Notes: a model not told the origin generated them from the sequence alone. DNA of 64,000 nt from Rhodanobacter sp. A1T4 (GCF_014207185.1 NZ_JACHCP010000003.1:310001-374000), one strand, 5' to 3'; positions 18,463 to 28,223 are shown, counted from the first letter of the stretch. Numbers and translations are program-made.

Positions 18463-19098
18463 ATGCACAAAATCGTTTTGGTCGATGACCACGCCATCGT
18501 TCGTGAGGGCTTCAAACGACTGATCGAGCTTGAGCCCGATCTCGACGTCGTTGCTGAGTGCCGTAACGGTGACGATGCCGTGGAGGCGGTGAGTCAGTGG
18601 CGTCCCGATCTGGTCGCGCTGGATCTGTCGCTGCCCGATGGCAGCGGCTTGCCGCTGATCGAACATCTGCTGAGTGTCTGTGTGGAAACGCGCATTGTCG
18701 TGCTGAGCATGCATGACGGTGATCCCTACGTTTCGGAAGCGCTTCGCCGCGGTGCCAGTGGGTATGTGACCAAAGGTGTGGCGCCGGAAGAGCTTGTGGC
18801 GGGTCTGCGCGCAGTCATGCACGGCGAAGTCTTTCTGAGTTCGGATTTACGCGAGCGTCGAGCTGGCAGATCGAGTGCAGGGCTTGATCCGATCAGCCGA
18901 TTGACGGCGCGCGAACGCGAGGTGTTTCTGCTGTTGGCTGGTGGTCTCACACCCAAGCAGGTAGCTGCCGAACTAGGCATCGGTCAGAAAACTGTCTATA
19001 TCCATCGCGCCAGTTTGATGGGCAAACTGGGTGCTGGTTCGGAGCTGGATCTGTATCGCATGGCAACCGACCGCGGGCTGCTGCCGGTCAATACCTGA
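18463..19098 (+). CDS. UhpA/NarL-type response regulator
   Basis: 211 residues: receiver domain with VLVDDHAIVREG, phosphoacceptor D54 in VALDLSLPDGSG, and YVTKG; LuxR-type DNA-binding domain with SRLTAREREVFLLLAGGLTPKQVAAELGIGQKTV. The HRASLMGKLG helix binds DNA. Head-to-head with the MASE1 kinase across 92 bases, so it is most likely its cognate regulator. Targets are unknown. Confidence 0.93.
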   Translation: MHKIVLVDDHAIVREGFKRLIELEPDLDVVAECRNGDDAVEAVSQWRPDLVALDLSLPDGSGLPLIEHLLSVCVETRIVVLSMHDGDPYVSEALRRGASGYVTKGVAPEELVAGLRAVMHGEVFLSSDLRERRAGRSSAGLDPISRLTAREREVFLLLAGGLTPKQVAAELGIGQKTVYIHRASLMGKLGAGSELDLYRMATDRGLLPVNT

Positions 19099-19141
19099 AC
19101 TTCCGGGCTGCGTTTGCTCGGCACCATTGTCGGCAATCAGC

Positions 19142-20815
19142 TCAGTTGCTCTGAGCCCGCTCCAGCATCTGCTTGGCATGCGCCCGCGTTTCGCGGGTGA
19201 TCTCGACGCCGCCAAGCATGCGTGCCAGCTCATCGCGCCGACCGGCCGCGTCGAGTTTCTCGATCTGCGTACGGGTGGCATCGCCATCACTTTGTTTGCT
19301 GACGCGAAGATGTGCATGGCCTTGCGCGGCTACCTGCGGCAGATGAGTAACGCAAAGTACTTGGCGTTGCGAGCCCAGCGAGCGCAATTTTTGACCAACC
19401 ACTTCCGCAACGGCACCGCCAATGCCGGTGTCGACCTCGTCGAACACCATGCTGCCGACGGTGTCCTTGCCCAGCGTGGCAACTTCAATAGCCAGACTGA
19501 TGCGTGCCAGTTCGCCGCCGGAAGCCACCTTGCGCAGCGGCCGCGGTGGTTGGCCTGGATTGGCGCTGACCAGCAACTCGCAGCGCTCCTTGCCCTGCGG
19601 ATCGGGCTCGTCACCGGCGACGGGTTCCAGCTCGATGCGCAGCAGGCCACCGGTCATGCCCAGCTCACTCATGAGTGCGCTGACTTCAATGTCGAGCCTG
19701 GCAGCGGCAGTGAATCGTGCCTCGCTGAGTTGGCCCGCGGCGATGGTGTAGTCGCGTTGCAGTTGTTCGCGCTGGGCCGCCAGTTTTTCCAAGGCGTCAC
19801 CGGCGCCTTCGAGTTCGGCCAGTTCCGTACGCAGCGCGTCGAGCTTGTCGTGCAGTTCGGCAACCGGTAATCGATGGCGTCGCGATAATTCATGTAGATG
19901 TGCGAGATGCGTGTCTACTTCGTTATAGCGATCGGGATCGAGATCGACATCCTGCGCGTAACGGCCAAGTCCATCGGCGGCTTCGCCGAGCTGGATTTCG
20001 GCGTTGTCGAGCAGTTCGAGCAATGGCGTCAGCCGATCGTCAATCACAGCCAGTTTGCCCAGCTCCGCATGGGCGCGACCGAGTGCGCGACGCAGGGCAA
20101 ACTCACCTTCGCCATCGAGCAGTTCGACGACCCCGGAGGCGCCTTCAGCCAACCGTCCCGCGTTGGCGAGGCGCTTGTGACTGGTCTCCAGTTCGGTCAG
20201 TTCGGCAGTGGGCAGCGTCCACTTTTCCAGTTCGCCCAGCTCGTGGTTCAGTAGCTCGATACGCTGATCACGATCGTCACCGCCGCTGAGTTTACGCACG
20301 CGTGCGCCCAGTTCGCGCCACTGCAGCGCGCTGTCGCGCACTCGCGCCAGCAGGGTGTCGTGGCCGGCGTAGGCGTCGAGCAGGGCCATCTGATGCGAGC
20401 GCGAAAGAAGCGCTTGATGCTCGTGCTGGCCATGAATCTCCACCAGCAGCGACGCCAGTTCACCGAGCTGGCGCGCGTTGGCGGGGCGGCCGTTGATCCA
20501 CGCCTTCGAACTGCCTTCGGCGCGAATCACGCGACGTAACTGGCACTGGTCTTCTTCGTCCAGTTCTTCACGCTGCAGCCAGTCGCGTGCGTCGGGCAGT
20601 TCGGTGAGATCAAATTCCGCCGTCAGGTCAGCGCGATCGCTGCCGGCGCGTACCATGCCGCTGTCGGCGCGGGCGCCGGCCAGCAGCATCAGTGCATCGA
20701 CCAGCAGCGATTTACCAGCGCCGGTTTCGCCGCTGACCACGGTCAGGCCGGGGCCGAACGCGATCTCGGCGCCTTCAACGACCGCAAAATGACGAACGTA
20801 AAGCGAGGTAAGCAT
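19142..20815 (-). CDS. recN: DNA repair protein RecN
   Basis: 557 residues, normal length. SMC-like ATPase: Walker A GETGAGKS near residue 35, a long coiled-coil middle (about 150-370), the ABC signature VASGGELARISLAIE, Walker B VFDEVDTGIGG and the final CVTHLPQVAAQG. It acts in double-strand-break repair by homologous recombination. I see no clear LexA box upstream. It is divergent from the hrcA operon. Confidence 0.96.
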   Translation of the reverse strand: MLTSLYVRHFAVVEGAEIAFGPGLTVVSGETGAGKSLLVDALMLLAGARADSGMVRAGSDRADLTAEFDLTELPDARDWLQREELDEEDQCQLRRVIRAEGSSKAWINGRPANARQLGELASLLVEIHGQHEHQALLSRSHQMALLDAYAGHDTLLARVRDSALQWRELGARVRKLSGGDDRDQRIELLNHELGELEKWTLPTAELTELETSHKRLANAGRLAEGASGVVELLDGEGEFALRRALGRAHAELGKLAVIDDRLTPLLELLDNAEIQLGEAADGLGRYAQDVDLDPDRYNEVDTHLAHLHELSRRHRLPVAELHDKLDALRTELAELEGAGDALEKLAAQREQLQRDYTIAAGQLSEARFTAAARLDIEVSALMSELGMTGGLLRIELEPVAGDEPDPQGKERCELLVSANPGQPPRPLRKVASGGELARISLAIEVATLGKDTVGSMVFDEVDTGIGGAVAEVVGQKLRSLGSQRQVLCVTHLPQVAAQGHAHLRVSKQSDGDATRTQIEKLDAAGRRDELARMLGGVEITRETRAHAKQMLERAQSN

Positions 20816-20898
20816 GGTCGAGGCAGTTAATCAGGGCGTTGGGATGATGATTTCAATGGATTGTAGCGGTAGGCCGGCAGCGCTAAATACGAATTTCA

Positions 20899-20927
20899 CT
20901 TGCAAGCTGTGCGCGCAGACCTTATTT
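20899..20927 (+). promoter_or_regulatory. putative sigma-32 (heat-shock) promoter of hrcA-grpE-dnaK-dnaJ
   Basis: CTTGCAA at 20899-20905, 14-base spacer, CCTTATTT at 20920-20927, close to the sigma-32 consensus CTTGAAA - 11 to 17 - CCCCATNT. It lies 29 bases before the chosen hrcA start. No CIRCE inverted repeat is visible here. Confidence 0.55.
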
Positions 20928-20956
20928 CTGTGCAGTCTCAAGGACTGCTACAGCGC

Positions 20957-22018
20957 ATGATTAATCCGCACGGCCCCGATCTCGACGCCCGCACGCGACG
21001 CCTGTTGCGCACGCTGATTGCCCAGTATCTGGTCGACGGCGAGCCGGTAGGGTCGCGCACGTTGTCGCGCTCGTCCGGACTGGATGTAAGCCCGGCGACG
21101 ATCCGCAATATCATGGCCGACCTCGAGGATGCCGGGCTGGTCTCTTCGCCGCATACCTCAGCTGGTCGCGTGCCGACGCCGCGCGGGCTGCGCCTTTTCG
21201 TCGACAGCCTGATCGAATTGCAGCCGCTGCCACACGACGAGATGGCGCGTCTGCAGAGAGAGCTGCCGCCGGGCCCTACCAACACGCTCGACCTGCTCGG
21301 CAATGCGTCGACCCTGCTTTCGGCGATGACGCATTTTGCCGGTGTAGTGACTGTGCCGCGCCAGGCAGATTTTCCTTTGCGCCATATTGATTTCGTGCCG
21401 CTGCCGGACGCGCGCGTGCTGGTGATTCTGGTGTTCTCCGACAATCAGGTGCAGAACCGCATCGTGCAGCTGGCCCAGCCGCTGGACAGTCGCGAGCTGG
21501 AAGAAGCCGCCAATTATCTCAACGCGCAGTTCGTCGGCTTTCGCGTGGACGACATCCGCGCACATCTGCTGGCCGAACTGCGCGAGGCCGGCAGCGAGCT
21601 CAATCGCCTGCTGTCGAGCACGATGGAGCTGGCGACTGCATCATTCGCGCCGCAAGCTGGAGGCAGCGACGTGTTGGTGAGCGGCCAGACCAATCTGATG
21701 GCGTATTCGGAGCTGTCCAATCTGCAGCGCCTGCGCGAACTGTTCGATGCGTTTCAGCAGAAAAACGAGTTGCTGCAGCTGATGGAAGTGTGTGCCCGTG
21801 CGCCGGGCGTACGGCTTTTCATCGGCGAAGAGTCGGGCTTTACGGCGCTTGATGGTTGCAGCGTAGTCACGGCAAGCTATGGCGCTCAGGGGCGTGTTCT
21901 GGGTGCGGTGGGTGTGATCGGGCCCACCCGGATGGCGTATGAACGTGTGATTCCGGTGGTGCAGGCAACGGCCGCATTGCTCAGCGACGCCTTGAATCGA
22001 GCCGCTACGACCTTATAA
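20957..22018 (+). CDS. hrcA: heat-inducible transcription repressor HrcA
   Basis: 353 residues from the ATG at 20957 (MINPHGPDLDARTRRLL), the family-like N-terminus; a TTG at 20900 would add 19 residues and lies inside the putative promoter. Winged helix with DGEPVGSRTLSR and VSPATIRNIMADLEDAGLVSSPHTSAGR; C-terminal GAF-like domain with the GVIGPTRMAYERVIPVV end. It binds CIRCE operators and is helped by GroEL. It leads the chaperone operon, as in Xanthomonas. Confidence 0.95.
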   Translation: MINPHGPDLDARTRRLLRTLIAQYLVDGEPVGSRTLSRSSGLDVSPATIRNIMADLEDAGLVSSPHTSAGRVPTPRGLRLFVDSLIELQPLPHDEMARLQRELPPGPTNTLDLLGNASTLLSAMTHFAGVVTVPRQADFPLRHIDFVPLPDARVLVILVFSDNQVQNRIVQLAQPLDSRELEEAANYLNAQFVGFRVDDIRAHLLAELREAGSELNRLLSSTMELATASFAPQAGGSDVLVSGQTNLMAYSELSNLQRLRELFDAFQQKNELLQLMEVCARAPGVRLFIGEESGFTALDGCSVVTASYGAQGRVLGAVGVIGPTRMAYERVIPVVQATAALLSDALNRAATTL

Positions 22019-22106
22019 CCCGTGCGGGAGGCGGGGTTTCCCGCGAATTGTTGACGGTTGGCAACCCATCAAGGTGCCGGCCATGGAAAAGTCTTGGAGT
22101 GTTTCA

Positions 22107-22640
22107 ATGCATAACAACGATCCGCACGTACCCAACGACGCGCAGGACGAGAACGGCGATTTTGGTTCGGAAAATGCCGAGCTGGAAGCGCTGCAGAGCC
22201 AGCTGAGCGCGCTCGAAGCCAGCCACGCCGAGCTGCGCGAGACTGTGTTGCGTGAGCGCGCCGAACTGGAAAATCAGCGTCGCCGCATGCATCGGGATCT
22301 GGAGCAGGCACGCCGCTTCGCCAACGAGAAACTGCTCAACGAGCTGCTGCCGGTATACGACGGTCTTGAGGGTGGCCTGGCTGTGGAAGGTGGCGACATC
22401 GCCTCGATGCGCGAAGGTATCAGCCTTACCTTGAAGGCATTGTTGAAGGTTGGCGAGAACAACGGCATGGCGCAGATCGATCCCCTTGGTCAGTCGCTTG
22501 ACCCGGAACGCCACCACGCGGTGAGCATGGTCGAGGCACCGGGCAAGGCGCCGGGCACGGTGGTCAGCGTGCTGCAGAAGGGTTATGTGTTGAATGATCG
22601 TCTGTTGCGTCCGGCGCTGGTCGCCGTGGCCAGGGACTAG
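22107..22640 (+). CDS. grpE: nucleotide exchange factor GrpE
   Basis: 177 residues from the ATG at 22107, which has GGAGTG eight bases upstream; a GTG at 22074 is less likely. A charged N-terminus and long helix with ELENQRRRMHRDLEQARRFAN form the dimer stalk; the C-terminal beta domain ends with VVSVLQKGYVLNDRLLRPALV. It releases ADP from DnaK and acts as a thermosensor. Between hrcA and dnaK in one operon. Confidence 0.96.
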   Translation: MHNNDPHVPNDAQDENGDFGSENAELEALQSQLSALEASHAELRETVLRERAELENQRRRMHRDLEQARRFANEKLLNELLPVYDGLEGGLAVEGGDIASMREGISLTLKALLKVGENNGMAQIDPLGQSLDPERHHAVSMVEAPGKAPGTVVSVLQKGYVLNDRLLRPALVAVARD

Positions 22641-22794
22641 AGCTTTTCTTGCTGGCGTTTGCCTGAATGAGGCGCTGGCAAATCGAACAAAATCGCATCT
22701 GGGGCGTTGCTGGCATTGAATCGCCGGGCCACACCCCCACCTTGAAACCAGTCGCGGCCGCGGGGGCCGCTAGATAAATTGTGGAGTAGTAGAC

Positions 22795-24714
22795 ATGGGC
22801 AAGATCATTGGTATCGACTTGGGCACCACCAATTCGTGCGTCTCCGTCATGGAAGGCGGCACGGCCAAGGTCATCGAGAATTCGGAAGGCGATCGCACCA
22901 CGCCATCCATCGTCGCCTTCAACAAGGACGGCGAAGTGCTGGTGGGCGCGTCGGCCAAGCGCCAGAGCGTCACCAATCCCAAGAACACCTTCTACGCGGT
23001 GAAGCGCCTTATCGGCCGCAAGTTCGCTGACGCGGAAGTGCAGAAAGACCTGCACATCGTGCCTTACGGCATCGTGGCGCACGATAACGGCGACGCGTGG
23101 GTGCAGACCTCCGACGGCAAGAAGATGGCGCCGCAGGAGATCGCAGCCAAAGTGCTGATGAAGATGAAGAAAACCGCCGAGGACTATCTGGGCGAGACGG
23201 TCACTGAGGCCGTGATCACGGTGCCGGCCTACTTCAACGACAGCCAGCGCCAGGCGACCAAGGATGCCGGCAAGATCGCGGGCCTCGACGTCAAGCGCAT
23301 CATCAACGAGCCGACCGCGGCCGCGTTGGCTTACGGCATGGACAAGAAAGGCGGCGACCGCAAGATCGCTGTGTATGACCTGGGTGGCGGTACGTTCGAC
23401 GTTTCGATCATCGAGATCGCCGAAGTCGACGGTGAGAAGCAGTTCGAGGTGTTGGCCACCAACGGCGATACGTTCCTCGGTGGCGAAGACTTCGATATGC
23501 GCGTCATCGATTATCTCGTTGACGAGTTCAACAAGGAGCAGGGCATCGACCTGCGCAAGGATCCGCTAGCCCTGCAGCGCCTGAAGGACGCTGCCGAGCG
23601 CGCCAAGATCGAGCTGTCGTCCAACCATCAGACCGACGTCAATCTGCCTTACGTGACGGCCGATGCCTCGGGTCCGAAGCACCTCAACATCAAGCTGACC
23701 CGTGCCAAGTTGGAGTCGCTCGTCGAGGAACTGGTCAAGCGCACTATCGATCCGTGCCGCACTGCGTTGAATGACGCCGGCTTGCGCGTGTCCGACATCA
23801 ACGAGGTGATCCTCGTCGGTGGCCAGACCCGCATGCCCAAAGTGCAGGAGTCGGTGAAAGAGTTCTTCGGCAAGGACCCGCGTAAGGACGTCAATCCGGA
23901 TGAAGCCGTCGCTGTCGGCGCCGCGATCCAGGGCGGCGTGCTGGGCGGTACCGTCAAGGACGTATTGTTGCTGGACGTGACCCCGCTGTCGCTCGGTATC
24001 GAGACGATGGGCGGCGTGATGACCAAGCTGATCGAGAAGAACACCACGGTGCCGACCAAGGCCGGGCAGACCTTCTCTACCGCTGATGACAACCAGACGG
24101 CCGTGACCGTGCACGTGCTGCAGGGCGAGCGTGAGCGCGCCAGTGCCAACAAGTCGTTGGGCAAGTTCGACCTGTCCGGTATCGACGCTGCGCCGCGTGG
24201 CCAGCCACAGATCGAAGTCACCTTCGATATCGACGCCAACGGCATCCTGCACGTGTCGGCCAAGGACAAGAAGACCGGCAAGGAACAGAAGATCGAGATC
24301 AAGGCGGGCTCAGGCCTGTCCGAGGACGAGATTCAGCGGATGGTTGCCGACGCCGAAGCCAACAAGGAAGAGGACAAGAAATTCCACGAGCTGGTGGCTA
24401 CCCGCAACAAGGCCGACCAGCTGGTGCATTCGACCCGCAGTGCGTTGAAAGAGCACGGCGGCAAGATCCCGGCCGACCAGCTCAGCAGCATCGAAGGCGC
24501 GTTGTCCGATCTGGAAAAGGTCAAGGATGGTGAGGACAAGGCCGCGATCGAGTCCAAGGTTGAGAAGCTGGAGCAGGCAGCACAGTCGCTACAGGCCGCG
24601 GCACAGGGCAGCGGTGGAGCGGATGCCGGTTCGCAGTCGGCGCCGGGCGGTTCAGCGCAGCCGGACGATGTGGTCGATGCTGAGTTCACCGAAGTGAAAG
24701 ATGAGAAAAAGTAA
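22795..24714 (+). CDS. dnaK: chaperone protein DnaK (Hsp70)
   Basis: 639 residues. The ATPase domain begins [20 protein letters not shown] and includes [13 protein letters not shown] and the phosphate loop [13 protein letters not shown]; the linker [16 protein letters not shown] precedes the substrate-binding domain (about 390-505) and the helical lid; the tail ends with the conserved [19 protein letters not shown] EVKD motif. It folds and rescues cytosolic proteins with DnaJ and GrpE encoded beside it. A TGGAGTAG ribosome site precedes the ATG. Confidence 0.98.
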   Translation: MGKIIGIDLGTTNSCVSVMEGGTAKVIENSEGDRTTPSIVAFNKDGEVLVGASAKRQSVTNPKNTFYAVKRLIGRKFADAEVQKDLHIVPYGIVAHDNGDAWVQTSDGKKMAPQEIAAKVLMKMKKTAEDYLGETVTEAVITVPAYFNDSQRQATKDAGKIAGLDVKRIINEPTAAALAYGMDKKGGDRKIAVYDLGGGTFDVSIIEIAEVDGEKQFEVLATNGDTFLGGEDFDMRVIDYLVDEFNKEQGIDLRKDPLALQRLKDAAERAKIELSSNHQTDVNLPYVTADASGPKHLNIKLTRAKLESLVEELVKRTIDPCRTALNDAGLRVSDINEVILVGGQTRMPKVQESVKEFFGKDPRKDVNPDEAVAVGAAIQGGVLGGTVKDVLLLDVTPLSLGIETMGGVMTKLIEKNTTVPTKAGQTFSTADDNQTAVTVHVLQGERERASANKSLGKFDLSGIDAAPRGQPQIEVTFDIDANGILHVSAKDKKTGKEQKIEIKAGSGLSEDEIQRMVADAEANKEEDKKFHELVATRNKADQLVHSTRSALKEHGGKIPADQLSSIEGALSDLEKVKDGEDKAAIESKVEKLEQAAQSLQAAAQGSGGADAGSQSAPGGSAQPDDVVDAEFTEVKDEKK

Positions 24715-24770
24715 GAAATAATCGACAGCCGTCCACCTGGATAAGGGGCGAGGGCAGGGTCGACTTCACC

Positions 24771-24801
24771 AGCCCGTGCCGGGATCATCCTGTCACGGGC
24801 T
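24771..24801 (+). other. hairpin between dnaK and dnaJ
   Basis: AGCCCGTG (24771-24778) pairs perfectly with CACGGGCT (24794-24801). No T-run follows, so it is more likely a processing or mRNA-stability element than a full terminator. Confidence 0.5.
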
Positions 24802-24895
24802 TCGTGTTGAAGGGGCGGCACGTTGAATGATAAGCGGGGATTTTGAGCGTCACCGCTTGATCTCCAGATAAGCGACAAGCAGTGTGGATGCATGA

Positions 24896-26017
24896 ATGAG
24901 CAAGCGTGATTACTACGAAGTGCTGAGCGTTGAGCGCAGCGTCACCGAAGTCGAGCTGAAGAAATCCTTCCGCCGGCTGGCGATGAAATACCATCCGGAT
25001 CGCAACCCGGATGACCCGGCGGCGCAGGACAAATTCAAGGAGGCCAAGGAGGCCTACGAAGTTTTGTGCGACACGCAGAAGCGCGCGATTTACGACCAGT
25101 ACGGCCATGCCGGACTCGAGCAGGGTGCGGGCGGTCGCGGTGGTGCTGGCTTCGGCGATGTCGGTGACATCTTTGGTGACATCTTCGGCGACATTTTTGG
25201 CAGAAACGGTGGTGGCCGTCAGCGTCGTGGCGCTGACCTTCGCTACATCATGGAACTGGATCTGGAAGAGGCTGTATTCGGGGTCAGCCGGCAGATTGAA
25301 GTACCGACCCAGGTCAATTGTCATCATTGTAACGGCAGCGGTTCGGAAGACGGCAAGGTCAGCCAATGCAAGACCTGCCGCGGTCACGGCCAGGTGCGCA
25401 TGCAGAACGGTATCTTTTCGGTGCAGCAGGCCTGCCCGCATTGCGCGGGCACCGGCAAGACCATCGAAAAGCCGTGCAAAAAATGTCATGGCGAAGGCCG
25501 GGTCGAAGAATCCCGCACGCTGTCTGTGCAGATTCCCGCCGGTGTGGACAACGGTGATCGCATCCGTCTCAGCGGGCAGGGCGAAGCAGGGCCCGGCGGC
25601 ACGCCTGCGGGTGATCTTTACGTCGAAGTGCATGTGCGTGAACACGCGATTTTCCAGCGTGAGGGCAATGACCTTTACTGCGAACTTCCGATCCGCTTTA
25701 CGCAGGCTGCGCTCGGCGTCGAACTGCCAGTACCCACGCTGGAAGGCGAGGTGCCAATCAGCATTCCAGCCGAGACCCAGACCGGCACGCAGTTCCGCTT
25801 GCGCGGACGCGGCGTCAAATCGGTACGCAGCACGCGCCATGGCGATCTGATCTGCCGTGTCGTAGTGGAAACACCGGTGCGTTTGACCAAGGCACAGCGC
25901 GAGCTTTTCGAATCGCTGGAAGCCACGTTCGAGGAAAGTGATGGTGATCGACATACTCCGCGCGCCAAGGGCTGGATCGATGGCGTCAAGGAATTCTGGT
26001 CGCGGGTCACCGCCTGA
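24896..26017 (+). CDS. dnaJ: chaperone protein DnaJ (Hsp40)
   Basis: 373 residues. J domain (1-70) with the HPD tripeptide in YHPDRNPDD; Gly/Phe-rich linker with three FGDIFGD-type repeats (about 82-103); zinc domain with four CxxCxGxG units ([32 protein letters not shown]); C-terminal substrate domains. It delivers clients to DnaK and stimulates its ATPase. dapB follows 108 bases later on the same strand. Confidence 0.98.
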   Translation: MSKRDYYEVLSVERSVTEVELKKSFRRLAMKYHPDRNPDDPAAQDKFKEAKEAYEVLCDTQKRAIYDQYGHAGLEQGAGGRGGAGFGDVGDIFGDIFGDIFGRNGGGRQRRGADLRYIMELDLEEAVFGVSRQIEVPTQVNCHHCNGSGSEDGKVSQCKTCRGHGQVRMQNGIFSVQQACPHCAGTGKTIEKPCKKCHGEGRVEESRTLSVQIPAGVDNGDRIRLSGQGEAGPGGTPAGDLYVEVHVREHAIFQREGNDLYCELPIRFTQAALGVELPVPTLEGEVPISIPAETQTGTQFRLRGRGVKSVRSTRHGDLICRVVVETPVRLTKAQRELFESLEATFEESDGDRHTPRAKGWIDGVKEFWSRVTA

Positions 26018-26125
26018 TCAGTCAATTTCTATGGGTAATGTTCGATGGGTAATGCCAGTCGTGCATCGGATCCACGACGCTCACGTTAGGATGGATCGAT
26101 CAATGGATACGACGGGAGTAAGCCA

Positions 26126-26926
26126 GTGACTCAATCGCTTCGCCTCGGCATCAATGGCGCTTCCGGCCGCATGGGTAGTTCGCTGCTGGGCCTGCTTGAG
26201 GGCGATAAGCGATTCGCGTTGGTTCATGCCGTAGTGTCACCCGCCTCGTCGAAGAATGGCCTGCCGGTTTCCTCCGGTGGCATCAATTCGCTGCGTTATT
26301 CCCATGACTGGCTAAGCGCGCCGGCGCTCGACGTGGTGATCGACTTCAGCGGCCCTGCAGGACTTTCGGCGGTGCTGGACTTTTGTCTGGCCAACGGCAC
26401 ACCGCTGGTCACCGGCACTACGGGTACTGATGCAGGGATGGAAGCTCGACTGCTCAAGGCTGCAGAAAATATTGCGCTATTGCGCGCGGCCAATTTCAGC
26501 TTGGGTGTTGCGGTGCTGACTCATCTTTTGCGCGAAGCGGCGGCGACCTTGCCTGATTGGGATATCGAGATTGTCGAGGCTCATCATGGCCGCAAGCAGG
26601 ATGCGCCCTCCGGCACTGCCCTGGCTCTTGGCCATGCAGCAGCTGTGTCCCGCGACGTCACGCTGGAATCATCAGCGGTCTACGCTCGCGAGGGCCGAAC
26701 GGGCGAGCGCGTCGATGGCTCGATCGGTTTTGCCGTGGTCCGCGGCGGCGATATCGTCGGCGAGCACACGGCGATGCTGATCGGACAGGGCGAGCGGCTG
26801 GAGCTGGCACATCGTGCCACCGATCGCTCGATCTTCGCGCGCGGCGCATTGCAAGCTGCGCACTGGCTGCGCGGGCGCGCACCGGGTCAGTGGCGACTCG
26901 AGGATGTCATCGCCACACCACGGTGA
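26126..26926 (+). CDS. dapB: 4-hydroxy-tetrahydrodipicolinate reductase
   Basis: 266 residues from a GTG start with GGGAGTAA ahead of it. NAD(P)-binding loop INGASGRMGSSL at the N-terminus, substrate-binding EIVEAHHGRKQDAPSGTAL, and FAVVRGGDIVGEHTAML are typical. It performs the second committed step of lysine and diaminopimelate synthesis in the cytosol. dapB normally sits between dnaJ and carA in gammaproteobacteria; here carA is displaced by about 2.6 kb. Confidence 0.96.
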   Translation: MTQSLRLGINGASGRMGSSLLGLLEGDKRFALVHAVVSPASSKNGLPVSSGGINSLRYSHDWLSAPALDVVIDFSGPAGLSAVLDFCLANGTPLVTGTTGTDAGMEARLLKAAENIALLRAANFSLGVAVLTHLLREAAATLPDWDIEIVEAHHGRKQDAPSGTALALGHAAAVSRDVTLESSAVYAREGRTGERVDGSIGFAVVRGGDIVGEHTAMLIGQGERLELAHRATDRSIFARGALQAAHWLRGRAPGQWRLEDVIATPR

Positions 26927-26942
26927 GGGCTTCGGCTGCGCC

Positions 26943-26971
26943 TTGTGATTCGCGTCTACCCTGGTTACGAT
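26943..26971 (+). promoter_or_regulatory. putative sigma-70 promoter of the riboswitch leader
   Basis: TTGTGA (26943-26948), 17-base spacer, TACGAT (26966-26971): 4/6 matches in each box with ideal spacing. Transcription would start near 26978, just ahead of the conserved riboswitch core. Confidence 0.5.
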
Positions 26972-26979
26972 CACTGACT

Positions 26980-27115
26980 TGTCATTGGGGAGTAGCCAGC
27001 CTCGTACCCAGAGGCGTCCGCATCAACACAATTGGTTTCGGTATTTCGAAACCATGGTGCGGACAGCAAACCGTCACTTTCAGTGACGGCCACGCCCGGC
27101 GAGACCTTTGGCCAT
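26980..27115 (+). promoter_or_regulatory. yybP-ykoY (manganese) riboswitch
   Basis: Two conserved landmarks of this class are present in order: GGGGAGTAGCC at 26987-26997 and GGCGAGACCTTTGGCC at 27098-27113. Between them is a long arm GTCCGCA/TGCGGAC whose 5' side is followed by the conserved-type loop CATCAACACA, an inner stem TTGGTTTCG/CGAAACCA, and a variable hairpin CCGTCAC/GTGACGG. The class senses Mn2+ and turns on manganese exporters. The gene behind it is a cation exchanger, which fits. Confidence 0.85.
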
Positions 27116-27129
27116 CGACATGCTTACCC

Positions 27130-27178
27130 GGCCGGGCGAGCGGTGTCGGTGAGCCATCGGTTTTCCGCTCGCCTGGCC
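27130..27178 (+). promoter_or_regulatory. riboswitch expression-platform hairpin
   Basis: GGCCGGGCGAGCGG pairs with CCGCTCGCCTGGCC to form a ~14-bp stem ending about 12 bases before the exporter ATG. There is no T-run, so control by occluding translation initiation, or by Rho, is more likely than intrinsic termination. Confidence 0.5.
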
Positions 27179-27190
27179 CTTGTGCATTCC

Positions 27191-28201
27191 ATGCTGCTTA
27201 CCTTCGCGTTATTCCTCGGCTCTGCGGTGGTGATTTATCTCGCCTGCGAGTATTTCGTCAACGGTGTCGAATGGTTCGGGCGCAAGCTCAAGCTGAGTTC
27301 GACCGCAACCGGTACCGTGCTTGCCGCTTTCGGCACGGCGTTGCCCGAGAGTGCCGTGACTTTCGTTGCGGTCATCTTCGGCAAGACGCCCGAGGCGCGT
27401 GATATCGGCGTCGGTGCTGCGCTTGGCGGTCCGCTGGTACTGGCCACTATCGCCTACGCTGTCGTGGGCGGTGCACTGTGGTTGAACCGGCGGCGGCTGA
27501 AGCGAGCCGATCGGCTGATTCGCGTCGATCATCAACGTCTCGCGCGCGATCAATCCTGGTTTCTTGCGATCTTTGTCGTGAAAGTTGGGCTGGGCTTGGT
27601 CGCGTTTGCGATCAAACCATGGCTGGGTATCGTTTTTCTGGCGGCCTACGGCTTGTACGTATGGCGCGAGATGCGTAGCGAAGATCACGTGCCGGAAGAC
27701 GAAGTACTCGATCCGCTGAAGTTTCGTCCTCGGCAGGTCGATCCGGCGATGCGCTGGGTTGTCGCGCAGACGGTTATCGCACTGGCCGTCATTGCGGCAG
27801 CATCGCGATTGTTCGTCGGCCAGCTGGAGGCCATTGGTGCGTTTTTCTCGCTGCCAGCCCATTTCGTGGCGCTGGTCCTCAGCCCTGTCGCCACCGAATT
27901 GCCGGAAACCGTTAACGCACTGATCTGGGTGCGTCAGGGCAAGGAGCGCCTTGCACTCGCCAATATTTCCGGCGCGATGATGATTCAGGCGACCATCCCC
28001 AGTTCGCTGGCGTTGTTTGCCACACCTTGGCTGTTTGACGCGCCGCTGAAAGCGGCTGGCGTGATCACCATGATCGCGATCGGCTATCTGTGGTGGCTGT
28101 TTCAGCGCGGGCGCGTCGATGCGCGCTGGATATTGCCGGTCGGCCTGCTCTACGGCGTATTTGCGGTGTTTGCCGGGTGGTGGTTGGCTTGCCAGGGCTG
28201 A
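27191..28201 (+). CDS. CaCA-family cation exchanger, probable Mn2+ exporter
   Basis: 336 residues from the ATG at 27191, with about ten membrane helices. Two inverted alpha repeats of the sodium/calcium exchanger family are visible: TGTVLAAFGTALPESAVTF in the first half and LSPVATELPETVNALIW in the second, each with the acidic ion-binding residue. A yybP-ykoY riboswitch in the leader points to manganese, like CaCA-type exporter MneA of Vibrio; that assignment is inference. No clear Shine-Dalgarno site precedes 27191; in-frame GTG codons at 27143-27182 are alternative starts. Confidence 0.85.
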   Translation: MLLTFALFLGSAVVIYLACEYFVNGVEWFGRKLKLSSTATGTVLAAFGTALPESAVTFVAVIFGKTPEARDIGVGAALGGPLVLATIAYAVVGGALWLNRRRLKRADRLIRVDHQRLARDQSWFLAIFVVKVGLGLVAFAIKPWLGIVFLAAYGLYVWREMRSEDHVPEDEVLDPLKFRPRQVDPAMRWVVAQTVIALAVIAAASRLFVGQLEAIGAFFSLPAHFVALVLSPVATELPETVNALIWVRQGKERLALANISGAMMIQATIPSSLALFATPWLFDAPLKAAGVITMIAIGYLWWLFQRGRVDARWILPVGLLYGVFAVFAGWWLACQG

Positions 28202-28223
28202 TACAGACGGCTTAGTCCTGGCA

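Noticed and set aside
20816..20898. LexA/SOS box before recN
   Set aside because: No CTGT-N8-ACAG palindrome is present.
22735..22790. CTTGAAA upstream of dnaK as a second sigma-32 promoter
   Set aside because: The -35-like box is good, but no CCCCAT-like -10 follows at the right distance; the segment after it is a GC-rich hairpin.
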